A stretch of 64,000 nucleotides of DNA, from assembly GCF_900091555.1 (NCBI RefSeq), contig NZ_FMCX01000007.1:62001-126000 (forward strand), in the 5' to 3' direction. The stretch is from Micromonospora mirobrigensis (GTDB lineage: Bacteria > Actinomycetota > Actinomycetes > Mycobacteriales > Micromonosporaceae). Position numbers and translations under genes: made by a program. Of this stretch, positions 58,981-64,000 are shown in pieces (position 1 is the first letter of the stretch; each line of letters begins with the position of its first letter). The notes below the pieces were generated by a model, which saw only the letters and a list, made by a program, of their open reading frames with translations, did no database searches and was not told the DNA's origin.

Positions 58981-60465
58981 GTGCCGAGCCTGCTGCGCAC
59001 CCTCACGTCCTGGGCCGCCCGACTGGACCTCGCCGACGTACCCGAGCGGGTGGTCGAGCTGACCGGCAGCCAGCTTCTCTCCCAGCTCGCCGCGATCCGG
59101 GCCGGCCTCGCCCACCCGCTCGGCGGGCGGCTCGTCCGCGCCTACGGGCCGCCCCTGCAGGCCGACCCCCGGCAGGCGGCCTGCGTGCTCGCCGCGCTCG
59201 GCTCGTGGCTGAACCTCGACGACACCGCGTACGCCGGGCACCTGGGCAACTCGACGGTCGCCGTGCCGCTGGCGTACGCCCGGGCGCGGGAGCTCGACGG
59301 GCGTCGGCTGCTGGCCGCGGTGATCGCGGCCAACGAGTGCGCGGCCCGGATCACCGCGGCGGCGACCCTCGGGCCGCTGCGCGGCCAGAGCGCCCTGCAC
59401 ACCCACCTCGCCGGCGGGGTCGCCGGCCGGCTGCGCTGCGAGGACGCCCCGCCGCAACGGTGGACCGACGCCCTGAGCCTGGCCTTCAGCAGCCCACCCT
59501 GGCCGGTCATGCACGCCTTCCTCGGCGGCGACGCGAAGCTGTTCAACGCCTTCACGCCGGTGCGGACGGCGATGGACAGCTGCGACGCCGCGGCGGTCGG
59601 GCTGGGCGGCCCGGACGACGTACTGGAGCATCCGGACGGCTTCCTGAGCCGCTTCGCGACCGTGCCGCTGCCCGAGGTGCTCACCCGTGGCCTCGGCGAG
59701 CGGTGGCACACCGAAACCCTGTCGTTCAAGGTCCGCCCGGGCGGCCCGGGCGTCGACGCGGCGGTCGACTGCGCCGTACGGCTCCACCCCGAGCTGCCCG
59801 GCGACTGGCTGGAGCGGCTCGACCGGATCGACGTCGACGCCTCCGTCTACACCGTCCACGTGGGCGAACGCTCCGGCCGGTACGCCGAGGGCCCCGGCGC
59901 CGCGCTCAGCTCGCTGCTGCTCGCCGTGCCGTACTGCGTGGCGACGGCGCTGCTCACCGGCGACCTCACCGTCGCCGACTTCCAGGAGCCGGCGGTACGG
60001 GACCCGCGCCGCTGGGAGCTGGCCGCCCGGGTACGGCTGCGGCACGACGCCCGGCTGACCCGGGCCCTGTTCGACTCCACCGCCCCGTTCGGCGAGGCGC
60101 TGCGGGAGGCGGGGCCCCGGGCCGTGGAGTGGCTCGGCCAGCTCGGCGGCGCCCGGCTGGCGGAGCTGCTCGACCCGGCCGGCGCCCCGGCGGTGGACTT
60201 CGCCGACGCGGTCAAGCGCACCCCGGCGCACGTCACGGTCGGCCTCACCGACGGCGCCGTCCACCGGGCCGTGCAGGACATCCCGGTCGGCGGCAACGGG
60301 CCGGACACCCGGGCCCGGCACGGCGAGCTGATGCGGCACAAGTACCTCACCCACGGCGGCAGCCCCGCCACCGCGGACGCGTGGGCGGACCTGGCGAAGC
60401 TGTCGGGGCCCGAGGTGGCCCGGCTGGTGGCGGCGTCGCTGCCGCGCGTACCCGCCCCGCGTTGA
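58981..60465 (+). CDS. MmgE/PrpD-family protein, probable phosphate-eliminating dehydratase (VlmK-like)
   Basis: A 494-residue MmgE/PrpD protein (LNLDDTAYAGHLGNSTVAVP and NECAARITAAATLG openings, HTHLAGGVAG, KLFNAFTPVRTAMDS, SFKVRPGGPG). The family includes 2-methylcitrate dehydratase. In the valanimycin pathway VlmK of this family completes dehydration of the phosphorylated hydrate, giving the alkene conjugated to the azoxy group (established). GTG start at 58981, immediately after the kinase stop, so translation is coupled. Last gene of the tRNA-like/kinase transcript. Confidence 0.9.
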   Translation: MPSLLRTLTSWAARLDLADVPERVVELTGSQLLSQLAAIRAGLAHPLGGRLVRAYGPPLQADPRQAACVLAALGSWLNLDDTAYAGHLGNSTVAVPLAYARARELDGRRLLAAVIAANECAARITAAATLGPLRGQSALHTHLAGGVAGRLRCEDAPPQRWTDALSLAFSSPPWPVMHAFLGGDAKLFNAFTPVRTAMDSCDAAAVGLGGPDDVLEHPDGFLSRFATVPLPEVLTRGLGERWHTETLSFKVRPGGPGVDAAVDCAVRLHPELPGDWLERLDRIDVDASVYTVHVGERSGRYAEGPGAALSSLLLAVPYCVATALLTGDLTVADFQEPAVRDPRRWELAARVRLRHDARLTRALFDSTAPFGEALREAGPRAVEWLGQLGGARLAELLDPAGAPAVDFADAVKRTPAHVTVGLTDGAVHRAVQDIPVGGNGPDTRARHGELMRHKYLTHGGSPATADAWADLAKLSGPEVARLVAASLPRVPAPR

Positions 60466-60553
60466 CCCGGCCGCGGACCGCGACCGACGCTTCCCGCCGC
60501 ACCACGACGGAACCGGGCGGACCGCCGTGGCGGCCCGCCCGGTCCGACGTCGC

Positions 60554-61354
60554 TCAGTGGCGCAGCGCGAGGTGGTCGGCGGTCCGGCGAAGGCCGGGGT
60601 GGTGGGTGAGGATGGCACGTTCGTAGCGCTTCAACGTCGGCGACGGGTCGATGCCGATCTCGTCCTTGAGGCGGGCCCACATCTGGCGGTACACGGCCAG
60701 GGCGTCGGTCTGCCGGCCGGCCCGGTAGAGGGCGACCATCAGCTGCTCGCAGAGGCGCTCGTTGAGGCCGCTGGTCTCGGTCAGCTCGCGCAGCTCGGGA
60801 ATGATCTCGCAGTGCCGCCCGACCTTGAGCTCGTTGTCGTAGAGCAGTTCCAGCACGGCCAGCCGGGACTCCGCGTACCGGGCGGCGGCGGACTGGCAGA
60901 TCGAGCCACCGGTCAACGAGTCGAAGGTGGGGCCGCGCCACAGGGCGAGCGCGGACCGCAGCTTGCGGACCGCCTCCGCCGGGTCCATCCGCGGCTGGTC
61001 CCGCACCTCCCGCATGATCCGCAGGAACCGCAGGGCGTCCACCTCGTCCTCGTCGGCCAGCAGCCGGTAGCCCGACGGCGAGCTGACCAGCCGGTGGCGC
61101 TGGCTGCGGGACTCGGCGGCCTCCAGCCGGCGACGTAGCCGGCTGACGTGGGCCTGCAGCGCGTTCTCCGCGTTGCGCGGGGGGTTCTCCCCCCACAGCT
61201 CGTCGATCAGGGCGCCTGTGCTGCACAGCCGCCCCTCACTGGCCAGCAGGGCGATCAGCAGCACCCGCTGGATCTCTCCCCTGACCTCGACGACGTCCCC
61301 GTCCACGCGGATCTCAATCGGACCGAGAATGGAGAACTCGACGGTTCTCTCCAC
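60554..61354 (-). CDS. AfsR/SARP-family transcriptional activator
   Basis: 266 residues: an OmpR-type winged-helix DNA-binding domain (EFSILGPIEIRVDGD, LIDELWGENPPRNAENALQ, HVSRLRRRLE, SPSGYRLL) and a BTAD helical domain (about 110-255; LSERLCEQ-like segment LNERLCEQLMVALYRAGRQ, DPSPTLKRYERAIL). GTG 61354 has GGGGGTG upstream; ATG 61399 is an alternative. SARPs bind direct heptamer repeats with 11-bp period and recruit RNA polymerase, which matches the arrays before the other operons. The valanimycin cluster also has a SARP (VlmI). It closes the cluster on the right. Confidence 0.92.
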   Translation of the reverse strand: MERTVEFSILGPIEIRVDGDVVEVRGEIQRVLLIALLASEGRLCSTGALIDELWGENPPRNAENALQAHVSRLRRRLEAAESRSQRHRLVSSPSGYRLLADEDEVDALRFLRIMREVRDQPRMDPAEAVRKLRSALALWRGPTFDSLTGGSICQSAAARYAESRLAVLELLYDNELKVGRHCEIIPELRELTETSGLNERLCEQLMVALYRAGRQTDALAVYRQMWARLKDEIGIDPSPTLKRYERAILTHHPGLRRTADHLALRH

Positions 61355-61953
61355 GAAGAACACCCCCAGGCATTCGGCCGCAATGTCGGCCTGTTCCATT
61401 ACCAGAACGATATGGACCCGGATCGATCTTACATCGACCCCGCCCCACCAGTGAACTCCCTTACGCCGAACAGGAGTGGAGCCGATCCGACACCCGGTGT
61501 CGGTCGAAATGGGACGACCAGGGCAAGAGCTTTGCGGTGTCGGAGGGGTGACACCAGCACTGCCACTTCCCATCCACTCCTTTTGAGATACGGACTACGA
61601 GCGACGTGTCGGCGACCACGGAATCGATGACCGCCGACGACAACTTCCCTGAACCGCGCGCCGAACGCAATGACCTCCGGGATAATTCAACGGACAGTCA
61701 CGAAGATGACGATCTCGACACGCCTCGATGGATCATGATTCGGCGGCCCTTGTCGGCGGAACTGAGCAGCGCCGGTCGGGCCGATCGACGCGTTAACGCA
61801 GGTTAACGGACCGATGTCAGGAGATCACAGTGAGTTGCGTCGATGCCGTGCGTGCCGCCCGTCGCCCGCGCCGACCGCCGGGGCGGGCCGCCGGCGCCAG
61901 GGCGGTCGGTTCGGGTGATGCCGTGACGCCACCGGTACGCAATGCTTGTCCGG
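61355..61953. other. Gap upstream of the SARP gene with two related palindromes
   Basis: About 600 bases with no gene I can support. Palindromes CCGACACC-C-GGTGTCGG (61487-61503) and GGTGTC-8 nt-GACACC (61536-61555) share the half-site GGTGTC, 49 bp apart. They lie upstream of the SARP gene and could be operators for a cluster-situated or global regulator. The stretch is AT-richer around 61600-61800, where a 66-codon acidic open frame exists but has no ribosome binding site or homology. Confidence 0.5.
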
Positions 61954-62326
61954 ATGAGCGGCACGAAGAAGCGGCCGGCACCACTGGACCTGTTCGTCTC
62001 GTACGCGGGGCCGGACCGGGCCTGGGCCGAGTGGGCGACCTGGCACCTGAGGGCGGCCGGCTACTCCGTCGAACTCGACGTGTGGGACTGGGCCGCGGGC
62101 GACAACGCGACGTTGCGGATCAACGACGCGCTGGACCGCACCGCCCACCTACCTGCGTCGTCGGCGGATCCTCGGTGAGGACCATCCGGACACCTTGGGA
62201 GCGGCCGAGAACCTCGTACGGGTGCTGCGCGCTCTCGGGAAGGCGGGCGAGGCGAAGCGCCTGGGGCTCTGGATCCAGCGGCACCGCCCCACCGCCGCCG
62301 GCCCGCCGTCCGGTGACCTCGACTGA
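61954..62326 (+). pseudogene. Deleted TIR-TPR protein (FxsT-like) remnant
   Basis: The first about 67 codons encode the N-terminal part of a TIR domain (LDLFVSYAGPDRAWAEWATW, YSVELDVWDWAAGDN). After about 62148 a different frame reads RRRRILGEDHPDTLGAAENL and KAGEAKRL, a tetratricopeptide end, to a stop at 62326. TIR start and TPR end of the same protein type (TIR-NB-ARC-TPR, as in FxsT) are thus joined out of frame with the whole middle missing. I read this as an internal deletion. The TIR frame itself stops at 62178. Confidence 0.75.
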
Positions 62327-62346
62327 CGGGCGCCACCAGGAACACG

Positions 62347-62379
62347 AAAAAGGCCGGATCACGATGATCCAGCCTTTTT
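62347..62379 (-). terminator. Rho-independent terminator after the tRNA array
   Basis: An 8-bp plus 5-bp stem with one mismatch and a 5-nt loop, with A5 on one side and T5 on the other, just past tRNA-Val. A classical terminator usable in both directions: for the tRNA operon (minus) and the pseudogene (plus). Confidence 0.8.
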
Positions 62380-62385
62380 CTCTGG

Positions 62386-62457
62386 TGGGCGATACTGGGT
62401 TTGAACCAGTGACCTCTTCCGTGTCAAGGAAGCGCGCTCCCACTGCGCCAATCGCCC
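62386..62457 (-). tRNA. tRNA-Val (GAC)
   Basis: Same 72-nt sequence as at 22338-22409: acceptor GGGCGAT/ATCGCCC, anticodon GAC, T-loop TTCAAAC. Confidence 0.95.
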
Positions 62458-62469
62458 TCGTCAACGCCG

Positions 62470-62540
62470 AGGTGGAGACGGGATTTGAACCCGTGTAGAC
62501 GGCTTTGCAGGCCGTTGCCTCGCCTCTCGGCCACTCCACC
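62470..62540 (-). tRNA. tRNA-Cys (GCA)
   Basis: A 71-nt cloverleaf: acceptor GGTGGAG/CTCCACC, discriminator U as expected for Cys, anticodon loop CTGCAAA (GCA). It lies between tRNA-Gly and tRNA-Val; missing from the pair at 22.4 kb. Confidence 0.95.
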
Positions 62541-62574
62541 GAGGTTGCCCCCGTCATGCGTGGCGGCAGCTCCG

Positions 62575-62647
62575 AGCGGACGACGGGATTCGAACCCGCG
62601 ACCCTCACCTTGGCAAGGTGATGCGCTACCAGCTGCGCTACGTCCGC
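62575..62647 (-). tRNA. tRNA-Gly (GCC)
   Basis: Same 73-nt sequence as at 22423-22495: acceptor GCGGACG/CGTCCGC, anticodon GCC. First gene of the Gly-Cys-Val array. Confidence 0.95.
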
Positions 62648-62876
62648 ACGCCCCCGGCGTTTCCCGGTGACGGATGAGAACTTTAGCCCAGCGCCGGAAG
62701 CGATGCCAAATCGGGGTGCCTCCGGCGCGTCCCGCGGTCGGCCACCACTCCTAAAGCGTCCTAGGAGCCTGCGTCATGGGGGTGCTGCACCCGGTGCCGC
62801 ACCCGCTGTCCGCTTTCGGCCCGGACGGCACGACAGGCACCTCAGTGACGGCTCGTGGTCGGTTGGATGGGTTACG

Positions 62877-63488
62877 GTGACCGGTGTGACGAGACGTGCC
62901 GCCGAGATCCGCCTGGATGCCCTGCTGCGGACGGCCTGCGACGTGATCGTCGAACGGGGGCTGGCCAACACCCGGACGGCCGACGTGGCCGAGGCCGCCG
63001 GGGTGAGCCAGGCCCTGGTTTTCTACCACTTCGCCACCAAGGACCGGCTGCTCGCGCAGGCCTTCGCGTACGCGGCCGAGCAGGATCTCGCCCGGCTCGA
63101 CGCGGTGATCCGCTCGGCCGCCCCGCCGCTGGTCAAGCTGCGGCGGATCCTGCGCCTCTACGCCCCCGCCGGCCGGTCGACGTCCTGGTCGATGTGGATC
63201 GACGGGTGGTCGGAGTCGCTGCGTACCCCGGAGTTGGAGAAGGTCTCCCGTCGGCTCGACCTGCGGTGGCGCGAGGACCTGGCCGCGGTCATCTCCGACG
63301 GTGTCCGGGAGGGCACCTTCGAGTGCACCGACCCGGCCGGCGCCGCCTGGCGGATCAGCGCGGTGATGGACGGGCTGGCGGTGCAGCTCGCGGTCCACGA
63401 CCGGGTGATCTCCCGCCGCCAGCTCGCGTCCTGGATCCGCCTGGTGGCGGCCCGGGAGCTCGGCGTGGATCCGGCCGAGCTGGAGTGA
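62877..63488 (+). CDS. TetR-family transcriptional regulator
   Basis: About 203 residues. The N-terminal TetR helix-turn-helix is clear (RTADVAEAAGVSQALVFYHF, then TKDRLLAQAF), with an all-helical ligand domain behind it. The GTG at 62877 follows GGATGG; GTG 62886 is possible. The longer frame from 62667 has no TetR-like sequence before this point. It is convergent with the alkB-like gene (15-base gap). It may control that gene or act elsewhere. Confidence 0.88.
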   Translation: MTGVTRRAAEIRLDALLRTACDVIVERGLANTRTADVAEAAGVSQALVFYHFATKDRLLAQAFAYAAEQDLARLDAVIRSAAPPLVKLRRILRLYAPAGRSTSWSMWIDGWSESLRTPELEKVSRRLDLRWREDLAAVISDGVREGTFECTDPAGAAWRISAVMDGLAVQLAVHDRVISRRQLASWIRLVAARELGVDPAELE

Positions 63489-63503
63489 CCGCCCGGAGCG
63501 GGG

Positions 63504-64000
63504 TCACTCCCGCCGGGCGGTCCGGCGATGGACGTTGGCCAGGGTGACGTCACCGGCGTAGTGGGCGAGGACGCGGTGGTCCATGAGGCGGCGCCACAGC
63601 GGTGGGATCAGGGCGACCACGACCATGGTGGCGTAGCCGGCGGGCAGTTGCGGCGAGGCGTCGAAGCTGCGCAGGGTCTGGTAGCGGCGCAGCGGGTTGG
63701 CGTGGTGGTCGCTGTGCCGCTGGAGCTGGAAGAGGAAGACGTTGGTGACCGTCCGGTCGCTGTTCCAGCTGTGCCGCGGATCGACCTTCTCGTAGCGGCC
63801 GGCCGCGTTGCGCTGCCGGGCCAGGCCGTAGTGCTCCAGGTAGTTGACCACCTCCAGCAGGGAGAAGCCGAACACCGCTTGGAGCAGCAGGAACGGCAGC
63901 ACCCCGGGCCCGAACGCGACGACCAGCACGGCGAAGAGCAGCGCCGTCATCGCCCAGGCGTTGAGGACGTCGTTGCGGTGGGTCCACGGGCTGCGGCCGC
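63504..64000 (-). CDS. alkB: AlkB-type alkane 1-monooxygenase, C-terminal part (5' end outside window)
   Basis: The last about 165 residues of a membrane diiron hydroxylase; the frame runs through the right edge. Diagnostic AlkB motifs are NYLEHYGL and LQRHSDHHANPLRRYQTLR, supplying His ligands. Two hydrophobic segments are visible (LLFAVLVVAFGPGVLPFLLL, TMVVVALIPPLW). It hydroxylates terminal carbons of alkanes with rubredoxin electrons. Rubredoxin genes, if present, would be outside. It lies outside the SARP-controlled cluster, so a link to the product is doubtful. Confidence 0.88.
   Translation of the reverse strand, partial: GRSPWTHRNDVLNAWAMTALLFAVLVVAFGPGVLPFLLLQAVFGFSLLEVVNYLEHYGLARQRNAAGRYEKVDPRHSWNSDRTVTNVFLFQLQRHSDHHANPLRRYQTLRSFDASPQLPAGYATMVVVALIPPLWRRLMDHRVLAHYAGDVTLANVHRRTARRE

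Noticed and set aside
61606..61806. Possible 66-residue acidic protein upstream of the SARP gene
   Set aside because: GTG start without ribosome binding site, no homology recognised, and a region of lower GC that looks regulatory.
62667..62876. N-terminal extension of the TetR regulator
   Set aside because: The 70 extra residues are Arg/Gly/Pro-rich, unlike any TetR family member; GTG 62877 has a ribosome binding site.

Overview
The window is very GC-rich with strong third-position G/C bias, frequent GTG starts and SARP, MmyB and FxsT-type families. This points to an actinomycete, probably Micromonosporaceae (inference from style; no marker gene was compared). Nothing recognisable as an insertion sequence, integrase or CRISPR array was seen.

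Region 1 (1-21060, minus strand) holds two tandem copies of a two-gene surface cassette: a secreted LamG/jellyroll protein followed by a very long RHS/YD-repeat protein. The copies are offset by about 11.75 kb. The upstream copy (21060 to 10286) is complete. Its RHS protein ends in a pretoxin HINT domain plus an unrecognised C-terminal tip, followed by a small cytosolic ORF that is a candidate immunity gene (9707-10156). The second copy runs off the left edge. Region 2 (21201-23803) has an NAD-dependent epimerase, a tRNA-Gly/tRNA-Val pair, a small membrane protein and an MmyB-type regulator without its helix-turn-helix.

Region 3 (about 24.0-61.4 kb) is a biosynthetic gene cluster whose gene set matches the valanimycin (azoxy antibiotic) logic but with a fatty/polyketide amine instead of isobutylamine. 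A chain is built by a type I PKS (KS-AT-DH-KR-ACP), FabH, FabF, two ACPs, trans-acting FabI and MaoC, AccD and a desaturase. An aldehyde dehydrogenase and class III aminotransferase would handle aldehyde and amine. An acyl-CoA-dehydrogenase-type N-hydroxylase with a flavin reductase would make the hydroxylamine. A DUF2156 aminoacyl-tRNA-dependent transferase would add serine. A small membrane protein and a diiron protein (VlmO- and VlmB-like candidates) would form the azoxy bond. A diacylglycerol-kinase homologue and an MmgE/PrpD protein (VlmJ/VlmK-like) would phosphorylate and dehydrate the serine-derived part. The expected product class is an azoxyalkene with a long alkyl chain.

The most unusual feature is a pair of 94-nt class II tRNA-like genes (57753-57846 and 57883-57976) between the DUF2156 gene and the kinase. 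Acceptor, D, variable and T arms are perfect and the discriminator is G, as in tRNA-Ser. The anticodon arm is instead a 6-7 bp stem without U33. They lie just downstream of a SARP-type promoter. I infer that they are dedicated, non-decoding seryl donors for the DUF2156 enzyme.

Heptamers resembling GTCAGCG repeated every 11 bp, most ending 8 bp before a -10-like hexamer, precede at least eight transcription units of the cluster. With the SARP gene at 60554-61354 they outline one regulon.

Region 4 (61.4-64.0 kb) holds an internally deleted TIR-TPR (FxsT-like) pseudogene, a tRNA-Gly/Cys/Val array duplicating the pair at 22.4 kb, a TetR regulator and the 3' part of an alkB-like alkane monooxygenase cut by the right edge.
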